NCBI RefSeq assembly: GCF_003724155.1
Contig: NZ_RJJQ01000012.1
Span: forward strand, 62,001-126,000
Origin: Flexivirga caeni
Lineage (GTDB): Bacteria; Actinomycetota; Actinomycetes; Actinomycetales; Dermatophilaceae
Direction: 5' to 3'
DNA length: 64,000 nucleotides
A program made the position numbers and the translations under genes. This document shows, piece by piece, positions 1 through 9,494 of this stretch (position 1 is the first letter of the stretch; each line of letters begins with the position of its first letter). The notes below the pieces were generated by a model. That model saw only the letters and a program-made list of their open reading frames with translations. It was not told the origin of the DNA and made no database searches.

Positions 1-804
1 CATCCCGTTGGAACCGAGGAAGACTCGCCGACCCGTGCTCATGTCGCTGGAGCCGACGACGAGCACGTCTCCGGTTTCCCACTCCAGGCCCTCGACGGCA
101 TCAGTCCAGGATTCGCCGGTGCGGACGATCGTGTCGGCGACCTTCGGTGCGTTCGGCAGGGCTTTCACTACGGTGAGCACCTCCTGCGCCTTGTCGTGGA
201 TGTCACGGGTGAGAGCCTGCATCGATTCGGGGGTCGCGGACCGCGGCTGAACCACGAATGCCGCCAACTGGAGTTCCGCGCCGGTCTGGGCGCAGATTCC
301 TGCGGCGGCCAGCACCAGGCCGGACTTGCTGGCCTGACCACCGAATGCGGCGACCACCCGAGTCACCCTGTCGTTCCGGCTTGTCCGGAAGCCGCGCGGC
401 GCCAAGGCGATCGGCACCGGGCTGGAGTGCACCAGGTGGTTCGCGACGCTGCCGAGACTCACCCGGCCGAGCATCCCGTGAGCGGAGTTTCCGACGACGA
501 TCAGATCCGCGGATTCCTGCTCGCCCAACTGGGTCAGGGCACTCGGGATCGAATGGCCGTCCTGGATCCGGAACTCGACGTCGACGCCTTCGGGTGCGCG
601 CGACTTGGCGTCCGCCATCGCCTCGGACAGCTGCTCGCGCAGAATGTCCCGGTAGTGGATGTCGATGGTGGGCACGCCCTCGTCATCCGCGGCGAATGCC
701 GACACCACCAAGAGCTTGGAACTAGCTGAGCGAGCCCACAGGGCTCCGAGGCGAAGCGCTTCGCGGCCACCCGACCCGGAACGATAGGCAACAATCGTGG
801 TCAC
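1..804 (-). CDS. Universal stress protein, two tandem USP domains (partial)
   Basis: A cytoplasmic nucleotide-binding stress protein that runs off the left edge: 268 codons are read from a GTG at 804 and no stop is reached. The start is chosen because an AAGGAG ribosome site lies 7 bases before the GTG (VTTIVAYRSGSGGREALRL). The first domain ends in the typical ATP-loop pattern (LIVVGNSAHGMLGRVSLGSV, then HLVHSSPVPIALAP); a second domain begins at about residue 145 (TRVVAAFGGQASKSGLV) and its G-loop (VLVVGSSDMSTGRRVFLGS) sits at the edge. Tandem USPs are common in actinobacteria. It lies 44 bases after the amino-acid permease on the same strand, so the two are probably one transcript. Confidence 0.85.
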   Translation of the reverse strand, partial: MTTIVAYRSGSGGREALRLGALWARSASSKLLVVSAFAADDEGVPTIDIHYRDILREQLSEAMADAKSRAPEGVDVEFRIQDGHSIPSALTQLGEQESADLIVVGNSAHGMLGRVSLGSVANHLVHSSPVPIALAPRGFRTSRNDRVTRVVAAFGGQASKSGLVLAAAGICAQTGAELQLAAFVVQPRSATPESMQALTRDIHDKAQEVLTVVKALPNAPKVADTIVRTGESWTDAVEGLEWETGDVLVVGSSDMSTGRRVFLGSNGM

Positions 805-848
805 AACATCTCCTTGCATGAGGGCGGACGGTGCGGAGGGACTTCGAA

Positions 849-2513
849 CTATTCGGACAGCAGGTCGGTCCGGCCGAGGTCGGCGTCGATGGCGCGCTGC
901 ACCTGCTCAGCGGTCCGGGTGCAATTGACGGCCCAGAAGAAGATCACCAGGGAGAAGACGATCACTACGCCCAGGTCGACATAGTTCGGCAGCCAGTTGA
1001 GGTGCCCGTCGTGATCGGGGTCGGTCCCCGCGCCATACCGGCCGAGGTAGCCGATGACGGCGGTGCCGGCCAGCCACACCGGAACCCAGACCGCGTTCTT
1101 GACCCCGTCGAAAGGATCGGCCGCACGTCGGGAGCCGATCGCGAACAAGATCAGGCCGAGGACCAGCACGATCATCAGCTTCCAGGTGTTGTCCCAGCCA
1201 CCCCAGTAGATGAGGAAGTTCGCAGAGATGAAACCGATCGGCAGCAGCACTTTCGGGATCGGCATCGTGTAGGCGCGTGCCCGGTCGGGGTCCTTCTTGT
1301 GCAGCCCGGCCAGGGCGATCGGGGCGAAGCCATACATGATCGCCGTGAAGGCCGTGACCATGTTCACGATCACCGACCAGCTCTTGAACGGGCCGAAGCC
1401 GATACAGCCGATGATCGCGGAGGCGATGATCGCGTTGACCGGGACTCCATTCGGGCTCACCTTCGACAGGAAGCCGGGCATCTCCGGCTCTTTGCCCAGG
1501 TTGTAGGTCAGTCGCGAGGTGGTGCCCATGTAGACGACGCCGGTGGCGCTGGGGGAGATGACCGCGTCGGCGATCAGCAAAGTGCCCAGCCAGGTCACGC
1601 CCACGGCCTCAGCCAGCGTGTACCAGGCGCTGCTGGTGTTGGCGTTCGCGACCCCGAGTGGGGTTTGCCAGCCGTGGGCGATGTCCGAGGGCGAGACACC
1701 CAGGACGAAGGCCACCTCCAGCAGCGCATAGATCCCGGCGCCGATGACCATCGCGACGATGATCGCCTTGGACAGGTCCTTGCCCGGATTCTTGGCCTCA
1801 CCGGCCAGCTGAGCGGCCTGCTCAAAACCCTGGAGCGCGAAGGCCACACCAGCAGCGGGCAGCGCGGACAGGATGCCATGAATGCCGTCCGGAGCGAAGC
1901 CGCCGGCGTGGGCATTGTTCAGGTTGCCCAGGTGGTGCGACTCATACAGGACGACCACGACCGCCAGCAGCGGGATCGCGGTCTTCCAGATCATCATGAT
2001 CGTGTTGCTCTCGGACATGAACTTGCCACCGGCCAGGTTGATGGCGGTGAAGACCACCATGGCCGCCAGGCCGACGAGGATGCCGCGCAGGTTCAACAGG
2101 CCCTGGTTGTTCAGCATCGGGAAGTGCTTGTTCACCGAGTGCAGGCCATTCAGGTAGCTGACTGCGGCGATGATCTCAACCGGTGCGATCAGGACCGCCT
2201 GCAGCCAGGAGGACCAGCTGCTGAGAAAGCCGACCACCCGGCCGTGGGAGAAGAAGGGAAAGCGCCCGGTACCACCGGCGACCGGGTACGTCGCGCCGAG
2301 CTCGGCATAGCACAAGGCCAGGAAGGCAAACAGGACCGCGCACAGGATCCAGCTGATGATCGCGGCCGGTCCAGCCTCTTTCGAGGAGTCCAGCGCCGCC
2401 ATCAGCCACCCAGAGCCGATAATCGATCCGAGTGAGATCAACATCAAGCCGCGGAAGCCGACTGTCCTCGGCAGTTCACCTGCTTGGACCGGAGCTGCGG
2501 TGTCGACACTCAT
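849..2513 (-). CDS. APC-superfamily amino acid permease
   Basis: A 554-residue integral membrane transporter of the amino acid-polyamine-organocation superfamily. Transmembrane segment 1 carries the family's glycine-rich unwound motif (SLGSIIGSGWLMAAL), followed by about eleven more hydrophobic segments; the region GVAFALQGFEQAAQLAGEAKNPGKD is the conserved TM6/loop segment with the FE pair seen in APC porters. The ATG at 2513 is chosen over an upstream in-frame start because GGGAGG precedes it by eight bases. The substrate cannot be read from sequence; an amino acid is likely. A USP gene follows directly, a transporter-plus-USP pairing also seen at 58.2-60.1 kb. Confidence 0.9.
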   Translation of the reverse strand: MSVDTAAPVQAGELPRTVGFRGLMLISLGSIIGSGWLMAALDSSKEAGPAAIISWILCAVLFAFLALCYAELGATYPVAGGTGRFPFFSHGRVVGFLSSWSSWLQAVLIAPVEIIAAVSYLNGLHSVNKHFPMLNNQGLLNLRGILVGLAAMVVFTAINLAGGKFMSESNTIMMIWKTAIPLLAVVVVLYESHHLGNLNNAHAGGFAPDGIHGILSALPAAGVAFALQGFEQAAQLAGEAKNPGKDLSKAIIVAMVIGAGIYALLEVAFVLGVSPSDIAHGWQTPLGVANANTSSAWYTLAEAVGVTWLGTLLIADAVISPSATGVVYMGTTSRLTYNLGKEPEMPGFLSKVSPNGVPVNAIIASAIIGCIGFGPFKSWSVIVNMVTAFTAIMYGFAPIALAGLHKKDPDRARAYTMPIPKVLLPIGFISANFLIYWGGWDNTWKLMIVLVLGLILFAIGSRRAADPFDGVKNAVWVPVWLAGTAVIGYLGRYGAGTDPDHDGHLNWLPNYVDLGVVIVFSLVIFFWAVNCTRTAEQVQRAIDADLGRTDLLSE

Positions 2514-2845
2514 ACCGTTCGCCTCCCGCTGATCCCCGCCGACCACGTGTATCGCTCGCGCATTGTCCAACCTCCGTGACGTGGTTCAGATTCGGGACGA
2601 CCTTGATTGATCTACTTCGACCTCCGAAGCGGTGCGTCGGTGAACCGTCATCCGGTTCCGAGCTCAAGACGACGCGGAATGGCAGAATCCTGTCCTAGCG
2701 GAGAGTGGACAGTCAGTAACCTGCTGGAAGTCCCATGGTTTTCCCGGGTTATAATCAGTCTCAACTCAGCCTTTGCGTCCGGCGCTCGATATGGTTGTGG
2801 TTTGCTGGATAGCAAGTGCCCGCGGACGGAAAGCAGGGAGCGCCT
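2514..2845. promoter_or_regulatory. Divergent intergenic region with a TATAAT element
   Basis: This gap separates the permease (minus strand) from a small unknown gene (plus strand). It is more AT-rich than its surroundings. A perfect TATAAT lies at 2750-2755 on the plus strand, about 90 bases before the proposed GTG; no good -35 is visible at the right spacing. A GAGTGGACAGTC word at 2702-2713 resembles the arms of the palindromes around the Wadjet genes. No gene is visible here. Confidence 0.35.
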
Positions 2846-3154
2846 GTGTCGAGTCGGTACTTCAGCAACTCGACCTCGGTCCTGCGGATCGCGGCCGACA
2901 AGGATCACTTCCGGCTGCGGTTCGGCAGCCGGATGACCGGGGTGTGGTGTCTGGCAACTCCGTCGGGCAGGAGCTATCTGCGGATGGTCTTGGTGTCGCA
3001 CGCCCAGGTCATCTCCCGCCGCATGGACGACAGCTACAGCACTGAATACCTGGCGTCATTGCGGCGGTGGATCACGGTCGTCGGCGGCCTGCGCGAGCTC
3101 GAAAGGTCGCATGACCCGACCGGTTCCTCCGGTTGGGGCCACGGTCCGGCCTGA
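2846..3154 (+). CDS. Hypothetical protein, 102 residues
   Basis: Not recognised. A GTG start at 2846 is preferred because CAGGGAG lies six bases upstream; an ATG at 2816 would add ten residues without a good ribosome site. The sequence (SSRYFSNSTSVLRIAADKD then HFRLRFGSRMTGVWCLATPS) looks like a compact mixed alpha/beta protein with no signal peptide or membrane segment. It faces away from the permease operon and may not be part of it. Codon use is coding-like through the middle; the Gly-rich tail (GSSGWGHGPA) is less convincing. Treat as a weak gene call. Confidence 0.4.
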   Translation: MSSRYFSNSTSVLRIAADKDHFRLRFGSRMTGVWCLATPSGRSYLRMVLVSHAQVISRRMDDSYSTEYLASLRRWITVVGGLRELERSHDPTGSSGWGHGPA

Positions 3155-3324
3155 ACAACCTGTGGGTGTGCTAACGGAACGCGAACGGTCCAGACGGACG
3201 TGGCGGGTCATCGGCCGCAACTCCAGTGCGGATGGTGCAGCGTTCGGCCGCGTCACACCGATAATCCGACAGGTCCTCCGCAACGGGATGCAGCTGTGCG
3301 ACCGCCGGGCTTAAGGTCGAATAC

Positions 3325-3975
3325 GTGCCGCAACATACGCGATTCGACGACGAAGCTGCTGCCTGGGACGACGAGCCGGGGCACGAGGAACGCCAGCTGG
3401 CGGTGGCCCGCGCGATCGAGCAGGCGGCCGACCTGCGATCGGAGATGCGTGCACTCGACATCGGCGGCGGCACCGGCCGGCTCAGCATCCTGCTCGCCGA
3501 CCGGGTGGCCTCGGTGGTCGTCACCGATCCTTCCGCCGGGATGGTGCAGGTCGCCGCGCAGCGCATCGCGGCCGCCGGCCTCGGTGACCGGGTGCGCGCG
3601 GTGCAGGCAGACCTGACGACCGACCGGATCGATGGCAGCTACGACGTGGTGTGGAGTTCGATGGCCCTGCATCACGTGCACGACGTGGATGGGCTGTTGC
3701 GCTCCGTGGCTGGCCTGCTGGTCGACGGTGGGCGCCTGGCGATCGCCGACCTGGACGCGGACCCCGATGGTGCCTTCCACGCCGCCAAGCCCGATTTCGA
3801 CGGGCATCACGGATTCGACAGGCAGCGGCTCGCCGAGCAAGTGGCCGGCGCCGGTTTCGTTGACGTCCACTTCTCCGACGCCACGACCGTCGTCAAGGCA
3901 GGCCGCGAATTCGGTCTCTTCCTGTGTATGGCGGCCAAGGCTCCCGTCCGACGGTCGTCCCCGAGAGGACAGTAG
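3325..3975 (+). CDS. Class I SAM-dependent methyltransferase
   Basis: A 216-residue Rossmann-fold methyltransferase. Motif I (ALDIGGGTGRLSILLADR, about residues 43-60) binds S-adenosylmethionine, with the acidic end of strand 2 in VVVTDPSAGMVQVAA and motif IV near YDVVWSSMALHHVHD; the last pattern is typical of the Methyltransf_11/25 group acting on small molecules. The start is a GTG; no strong ribosome site is seen. The last codons and the stop (PRGQ then TAG) are made of a 21-bp repeat that recurs at the end of the gene at 10768-11637. It is followed by the Wadjet operon on the same strand but across a palindrome, so co-transcription is doubtful. Confidence 0.8.
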   Translation: MPQHTRFDDEAAAWDDEPGHEERQLAVARAIEQAADLRSEMRALDIGGGTGRLSILLADRVASVVVTDPSAGMVQVAAQRIAAAGLGDRVRAVQADLTTDRIDGSYDVVWSSMALHHVHDVDGLLRSVAGLLVDGGRLAIADLDADPDGAFHAAKPDFDGHHGFDRQRLAEQVAGAGFVDVHFSDATTVVKAGREFGLFLCMAAKAPVRRSSPRGQ

Positions 3976-4012
3976 TTGTCGCGAGGGCAGCGGCGTGACC
4001 ACAACAGCTGTC
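3961..4012. repeat. Palindromic repeat, copy 1 (left of Wadjet)
   Basis: Positions 3961-3981 repeat exactly at 11623-11643 (21 bp, beginning CCGAGAGGACAGTAG). Here the arm at 3968-3979 pairs with 4001-4012 with two mismatches, so the RNA could form a hairpin just after the methyltransferase stop. The repeat supplies that gene's last four codons and stop. Confidence 0.7.
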
Positions 4013-4085
4013 CACCCGGCGGCCTAGGCTCCCAGCACCGTCCGGCGCGCCGGACGCTGTCCCAGCCACTCCTTACAATCGGCGG

Positions 4086-5528
4086 ATGGAATTCGGATCG
4101 ATCGAGTCGCTGCGCGACCGGCACCCCGCGTGGCGCCTGTTGCGCGCGGGGAACGCGAGCCTGGTTCTGGCCTTCCTCGGCGACTTCTTCGTGGACGGCA
4201 ACCGGGGCGCCTGCCCGGCGAGTGAGCTCGCGGCCGCCCTGGACGAGCAACTCTACGCATTGAACACCGAGCTCGGATCTCCTGACGGTGAGCGGCGATT
4301 CCCGAAGGAGCCGCGTGCCTACCTGGAGGACTGGGCGGCGACGGAGGCAGGATTTCTGCGCCGCTTCTACCCACCCGGCGACGACGAAGTCCACTACGAA
4401 GTCACCCCTGCGTTCGAGAAGGCCTACGCCTTCGCCGAGTCGCTGCAGGTGCGCCCGTTCGTGGCGACCGAGTCGCGGCTGCACACTGCCGTCGCGCTGC
4501 TGCGGCAGATCGTGCAGGGCACTGACACCGACCCGGAGAGCCGGCTGGCCGACCTGCAGCGCCGCCGCGACGAGCTGGACGCCGAGATCGCCGCCGTCGA
4601 GGAAGGCCGGTTCGCCGTGCTCGAGCCCTCCGGCATACGCGATCGATACCAGCAGTTCACCGCGACGGCGCGCGAGTTGCTGTCCGACTTCCGCGAGGTC
4701 GAAGACAACTTCCGCCGCCTCGACCGGTCAGCCCGCGAGAAGATCGCCACCTGGGACGGAGCCAAGGGGGAGCTGCTCGCCGGCTTGGTCGGAAGCCGTT
4801 CGCAGATCACGCATTCCGACCAGGGCCACAGCTTCCAGGCGTTCTACGACTTCCTCCTCTCCCAGCAGCGCCAGGACGAGCTGACCGAGCTGCTCGCCCG
4901 TGTGTCGGCGCTGCGGGAGATCGACGCCGACCGGCGGATGAAGGGCATCCACCACGACTGGTCGGAGGCTGCCGAACGCGCTCAGCGGACTGTCCGGCAG
5001 ATCTCGGAGCAGCTGCGCCGGTTCCTGGACGACCAGGTGTGGCTGGAAAACCGCCGCGTCCTCGACCTGGTCCGTGAGGTCGAGGCGGCGGCGCTCCAGG
5101 TGCGTGACAAGCCGCCGTCGTGGGGACTGGAGATGGACGAACCCGGCATTGCGATCAACCTGCCGTTCGAGCGCCCGCTCTACACGCCGCCGGCTGCGGC
5201 GGAGGTCGAGAGCCTCATCGAGCCGACAGCCGAGGAGGTCGACAATGACGCGCTGTTCGCCGAGTCGTTCGTCGATCCGGTGCGGCTGCTGCGAAACGTG
5301 CGCGCCATACTCCCCGAGCACTCCGCAGCCCTGCTGTCCGACATCGTGACCTTCTATCCCGTCGAGCAGGGCGCGGCCGAGATCGTCGGTTACCTCGCGC
5401 TCGACGACGGGGAGATCAGCGTCGAGATGGACGACTCTGACCAGACCGTGCTCGACTACGACGACCCGGCCGACCCCACCGCGACGAAGCGGGCCAGGCT
5501 CCCGAAAGTTACGGTGAAACGACGATGA
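4086..5528 (+). CDS. jetA: Wadjet protein JetA (DUF3375 family)
   Basis: A 480-residue JetA, the kleisin-like subunit of the type I Wadjet complex, an SMC-family machine that recognises and cleaves closed circular plasmid DNA. The DUF3375 signature is seen in the N-terminal part (FGSIESLRDRHPAWRLLRAG, then FLGDFFVDGNRGACPASELA); the middle (about residues 150-330) is charged and helical (ESRLADLQRRRDELDAEIAA). Identification rests on this plus the fixed gene order jetA-jetB-jetC-jetD that follows. Its end overlaps jetB by four bases (ATGA), which indicates translational coupling. In the known complexes JetA and JetB form the bridge between the JetC ATPase heads. Confidence 0.93.
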   Translation: MEFGSIESLRDRHPAWRLLRAGNASLVLAFLGDFFVDGNRGACPASELAAALDEQLYALNTELGSPDGERRFPKEPRAYLEDWAATEAGFLRRFYPPGDDEVHYEVTPAFEKAYAFAESLQVRPFVATESRLHTAVALLRQIVQGTDTDPESRLADLQRRRDELDAEIAAVEEGRFAVLEPSGIRDRYQQFTATARELLSDFREVEDNFRRLDRSAREKIATWDGAKGELLAGLVGSRSQITHSDQGHSFQAFYDFLLSQQRQDELTELLARVSALREIDADRRMKGIHHDWSEAAERAQRTVRQISEQLRRFLDDQVWLENRRVLDLVREVEAAALQVRDKPPSWGLEMDEPGIAINLPFERPLYTPPAAAEVESLIEPTAEEVDNDALFAESFVDPVRLLRNVRAILPEHSAALLSDIVTFYPVEQGAAEIVGYLALDDGEISVEMDDSDQTVLDYDDPADPTATKRARLPKVTVKRR

Positions 5529-6103
5529 CCGACACCCACGCGACCGCGAGCGCAGTGATCAAGCTGATGCAGGGCGTCGTCTACCGCGAGACCGACGAAA
5601 CCACCTGGCTCACCCTGGAGCGCTCCGGCGCGGGAGTCCGCGACCACTTCGCGACCATCGGCGTGGACGTCGTGGTCGACGAGGACGAGGGCTACGCTTT
5701 CCTGCGCTCCCGGCCCGAGGTCGAGGGGGAGGAGGCGCTGCCGCGGCTGGTGCGGCGGCGATCGCTGACCTATCCGGTGAGCCTGCTGCTGGTGCTGCTG
5801 CGCAAGCGTCTGGTCGAGTTCGAGACGCTCGGCGGCGAAGGGCGGCTGGTGCTGAGCACCGAGCAGATCGTCGAGCTGTTGCGGCTCTTCCAGGCCGACT
5901 CGACCAACGACGCCCGCCTGGCCGACACCGCCGAGACCACGATCCGCAAGGCCGCCGAGCTCGGCTTCCTGCGCCAGTCGCGCGGCGAACGAGACCGCTG
6001 GGAGGTGCGCCGCATCCTCAAGGCGTATGTCGACGCGGAGACCCTGAACGACTTCGCGGGCAAGCTGCGCGAGTATGCCGGAAAGGCCACCGCCGATGAC
6101 TGA
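5525..6103 (+). CDS. jetB: Wadjet protein JetB (DUF4194 family)
   Basis: A 192-residue JetB, the KITE-like winged-helix subunit of the Wadjet complex. The segment LPRLVRRRSLTYPVSLLLVL followed by LRKRLVEFETLGGEGRLVLS is the typical DUF4194 core, and the C-terminal part (RKAAELGFLRQSRGERDRWE, then VRRILKAYVDAETL) is the expected winged-helix region. The gene overlaps jetA by four bases and jetC by eight, so the four genes form one tightly coupled operon. The length is usual for the family. Confidence 0.92.
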   Translation: MTDTHATASAVIKLMQGVVYRETDETTWLTLERSGAGVRDHFATIGVDVVVDEDEGYAFLRSRPEVEGEEALPRLVRRRSLTYPVSLLLVLLRKRLVEFETLGGEGRLVLSTEQIVELLRLFQADSTNDARLADTAETTIRKAAELGFLRQSRGERDRWEVRRILKAYVDAETLNDFAGKLREYAGKATADD

Positions 6104-9100
6104 CGCGCTCTTCTCCAGCGTCGAGCTGGCCGCCGAAGGCCGCGCCGGCTACCGGCTGCAGCAGCTGGAGGTGCTCAACTGGGGCACCTTCGACAAGTCC
6201 GTCTGGCGCCTCACCCCCGGCTGCGACACCGCGCTGCTCACCGGCGACATCGGCTCCGGGAAGTCCACCCTCGTCGACGCGCTGACGACGCTGCTGATGC
6301 CCGCGCACCGCATCGCCTACAACAAGGCCGCGGGCGCCGACGCCAAGGAGCGCACCCTCCGGTCGTATGTCGAGGGCCACTACAAGTCCGAGCGCACCGA
6401 GGCGTCCGGCCGCTCCCGTGCGATCGGGCTGCGCAGCAACGGCCGGTCCTATTCGGTGGTGCTGGGCATCTTCGCCAACGAGGGGTATGACGAGACGGTC
6501 ACTCTCGCGCAGGTCTTCCAGCAGCGCGAGAGCACCGGCCAGCCCTACCGCTTCTTCGTGACCGCCGACAAATCCCTTTCGATAGCAACCGATTTCGCCG
6601 ATTTCGGCACCGACCTGCGTGACCTGCGCAAGCGGCTGCGGGACGCCGGCGCGCAGGTCTTCGACGACTTCCCGAAGTACGGCACGTCGCTGCGACGCCT
6701 CCTCGGCATACGGTCCGAGCAGGCGCTCGAACTCTTCCACCAGACGGTTTCGATGAAGTCGGTCGGCAACCTGAACGACTTCGTCCGCGACCACATGCTC
6801 GAGCCCAGCGACGCCGCCGGACGCGTGCGCGACATCATCGGCCACTTCGAGGACCTGACCAAGGCGCACGACGCGGTCACCCGGGCGCGGGAGCAACTGG
6901 CCGCGCTCGAACCCGTCGTCAGCATCGCCGCGAGGTATGACGGTGCGCTCGCCGAACGCGGGGCCGCCGAGCGTGACCGGTCCGCGGTGGCGTTGTTCGT
7001 CGCAGAGCTGCGCTCCGGCCTGTTCGCCGCCGAGATCGCCGAGCTGGAGACCCAGGAGACCCGGTTGCGCGACGAGCTGGGCGCAGCCCGGCAGCAGCGC
7101 GATCGGCTGGCCGGCGAGCGGGAGGCGCTGGTCGAGGAGCGTGCGCGAGCCGGCGGCGACCGCATCGGCGAGCTGGAACGCCTGACCCGGGATGCCCGCG
7201 CCCAGGCCGAACAGCGCCGGGAGACGCGTGCGCTGTTCGATCTCGCGGTGGCCGGCGCCGGCTGGGATCCGGTCGGCGACCGCACCGGCTTCGTCGCGCT
7301 GGCCGGGCGGGTCGCGGCCGAGCGTCCGCAGCTCGCCGATGCCAAGCGCGCCCTCGACAACGCGGCGGCCGAGGCGTTCGCCACCGAGCGGGAACTCGGC
7401 CGGCGCGTCGACCGGCTGACCGAGGAGCTGCACAGCCTGGAGCAGCGCACCAGCAACCTGCCGTCGGAGCAGGTCGAGCTGCGCGAGCGGTTGTGCGACG
7501 AGCTTGGCCTGACCACTGAGGACCTGCCGTATGCCGGCGAGCTGCTCGACGTCCACGGGGACCAGGCCGCATGGCGCGGCGCCGCCGAACGCGTGCTGCG
7601 CGGCTTCGCGCTCTCCTTGCTGGTGCCGCAGCAGCACTACGACGCAGTCACCGGGTGGGTTAACGACAACCGGCTGAGCGTGCGCGGCCGGGGAGGCCGC
7701 ACGGTCGGTGCCCGGCTGATCTACGAACGCGTCGCGGAGCGCAGGGTTCCGCTGCAACGCGATCCCAGTGCGACGCTGCTGCTCGCGGACTGCCTGGAGG
7801 TCAAGGACGGGCCGTTCGCGGCATACCTCACCGACGAACTCAGCAAGCGCGCCGACCACCGGTGCGCGCGGACGCTGGCCGAGTTCCGCAGCGAGCGCCG
7901 CGCCGTCACCACGCAGGGGCAGGTGCGCTCCGGCGACCGGCACGAGAAGGACGACCGGCACCGCGTCGACGACCCACGCCGGTGGGTGCTCGGCTGGGCC
8001 AACGAGCGCAAGATCGCGGCGCTGCGTGCCGAGGTCGACGAGCTGGCCGCCGAGCGCGACCGCGCCGTGGCTGAGGCTGCCGAAGTCGGCGCGCGGCGTG
8101 AAGCGATCCAGGCGCAGCTGGACGCGCTCACCCGGCTGGAGGGTTTCCGCAGCTGGGACGACGTTGACGTCGCCGAGGCGGTCGCCCGGGCGGAGGCGTA
8201 TGACGCCGAGCGCGCCCGCCTGGCCAGTGGTTCCTCCCGGCTGGCCGAGATCACCGCGGCACTGGAGCGCAACGCGCAGGCCGCGGCGGCCGTGGCCGAG
8301 CAGATCGACGCGCTGACCGGGGAGGTCGCGACGACGACCAAGGCGACCGAGCAGGCCCGGCACGGCAAGCAGCGCGACGACGAGCTGATCGCGGGATGGC
8401 CGGCCGGCGAGGCGGTGGCGGCGCGCGCGTCATACGACGCCCTGACCGCACGCCTCGGCCGCACGGTGCCGGCGCGGTCGGCCGACTGCGCGGCCGCGGA
8501 GAAGCAGCTGACCGACACCTTGACCGCGCGCATCGAGCGCCTGGGCAGGGAACTCGGCGGATACGGGCAGAGTCTCGGGCAGGCGATGGGGGAGGTGCTG
8601 CGCCGGTGGCCCGAGCTGCGTGCCGACCTGGACGCGACGGTCGACTCGCGGGCCGACTTCGTGGCGCTGCGTGACCGGGTCGCCGGTGACGACCTGCCGC
8701 GCTTCGAGCAGGAGTTCAAGGACCAGCTCAACAAGAACGCCATCCAGGAGCTCGCCGGGTTCAACAACTGGCTCGGCCGGCAGGCGGCGGCCATCGACGA
8801 GCGGGTGGAGCGGATCAACGAGGCGCTCGGTGCGGTGCCCTACAACCCGGGTCGCTACATCCGGCTGGAGAAGGAAGCGACCGTCAACCAGGAGGTTGCG
8901 CAGTTCCGCGCCGACCTGCGCAACCTGACCAATGACAGCCTGGTCGTCGACGGCGACCAATACTCCGAGCAGCGCTTCCTCGACGTGCAGCGGATCATCG
9001 AGCGGTTCCGCGGCCGGGACGGTTTCGCCGACTCGGACAAGACCTGGACCCGTCGGGTGACCGACGTCCGCAACTGGTTCGTTTTCTCCGCCTCCGAGCG

Positions 9101-9494
9101 CGACCTGGAGTCGCATCAGGAGTGGGAGCACTACAGCGACTCCGACGGGAAGTCGGGCGGTCAGAAGGAGAAGCTCGCCTACACCATCCTGGCGGCGTCG
9201 CTCGCCTACCAGTTCGGCCTGGAGTGGGGTGTCGCCCGGTCCAAGGACTTCCGCTTCGCGGTGATCGATGAGGCGTTCGGCCGCGGCTCGGACGCCTCGA
9301 CCCGCTACGCGCTGGAGTTGTTCGCCAAGCTGGGCCTGCAACTGCTGATCGTGACTCCGCTGCAGAAGGTTCACGTCATTGAGCCCTACGTCAAGGCAAT
9401 CGGTTTCGTCGACAACCCGACCGGCACCTTCTCCCGGTTGCAGACGATGACGATCGAGGACTACCGCACCCGCCGCGACGGCAGCCGTCGGTGA
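6096..9494 (+). CDS. jetC: Wadjet SMC-like ATPase JetC
   Basis: A 1132-residue SMC/SbcC-like motor of Wadjet. Walker A is LLTGDIGSGKSTLVDAL at about residues 44-60; the ABC-type signature region is SDGKSGGQKEKLAYTILAAS and Walker B is RFAVIDEAFGRGSD near residue 1060. Between them are two long coiled-coil arms (Glu/Arg/Ala-rich heptads at about 280-470 and 640-760) around a hinge region near residues 490-570. The ATG at 6096 is chosen because it overlaps the jetB stop by eight bases as in other Wadjet operons; the few codons upstream add only a proline-rich stub. ATP hydrolysis drives loop extrusion of target DNA in characterised members. Confidence 0.95.
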   Translation: MTDALFSSVELAAEGRAGYRLQQLEVLNWGTFDKSVWRLTPGCDTALLTGDIGSGKSTLVDALTTLLMPAHRIAYNKAAGADAKERTLRSYVEGHYKSERTEASGRSRAIGLRSNGRSYSVVLGIFANEGYDETVTLAQVFQQRESTGQPYRFFVTADKSLSIATDFADFGTDLRDLRKRLRDAGAQVFDDFPKYGTSLRRLLGIRSEQALELFHQTVSMKSVGNLNDFVRDHMLEPSDAAGRVRDIIGHFEDLTKAHDAVTRAREQLAALEPVVSIAARYDGALAERGAAERDRSAVALFVAELRSGLFAAEIAELETQETRLRDELGAARQQRDRLAGEREALVEERARAGGDRIGELERLTRDARAQAEQRRETRALFDLAVAGAGWDPVGDRTGFVALAGRVAAERPQLADAKRALDNAAAEAFATERELGRRVDRLTEELHSLEQRTSNLPSEQVELRERLCDELGLTTEDLPYAGELLDVHGDQAAWRGAAERVLRGFALSLLVPQQHYDAVTGWVNDNRLSVRGRGGRTVGARLIYERVAERRVPLQRDPSATLLLADCLEVKDGPFAAYLTDELSKRADHRCARTLAEFRSERRAVTTQGQVRSGDRHEKDDRHRVDDPRRWVLGWANERKIAALRAEVDELAAERDRAVAEAAEVGARREAIQAQLDALTRLEGFRSWDDVDVAEAVARAEAYDAERARLASGSSRLAEITAALERNAQAAAAVAEQIDALTGEVATTTKATEQARHGKQRDDELIAGWPAGEAVAARASYDALTARLGRTVPARSADCAAAEKQLTDTLTARIERLGRELGGYGQSLGQAMGEVLRRWPELRADLDATVDSRADFVALRDRVAGDDLPRFEQEFKDQLNKNAIQELAGFNNWLGRQAAAIDERVERINEALGAVPYNPGRYIRLEKEATVNQEVAQFRADLRNLTNDSLVVDGDQYSEQRFLDVQRIIERFRGRDGFADSDKTWTRRVTDVRNWFVFSASERDLESHQEWEHYSDSDGKSGGQKEKLAYTILAASLAYQFGLEWGVARSKDFRFAVIDEAFGRGSDASTRYALELFAKLGLQLLIVTPLQKVHVIEPYVKAIGFVDNPTGTFSRLQTMTIEDYRTRRDGSRR

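Noticed and set aside
831-2435. Long open frame opposite the APC permease
   Set aside because: Rich in Asp/Gly/Arg/His with no fold signature; it is the complement of a clear membrane protein gene with a good start.
6018-8363. 781-codon open frame opposite jetC
   Set aside because: A by-product of GC-rich third positions. The plus-strand frame has Walker motifs and coupled starts.
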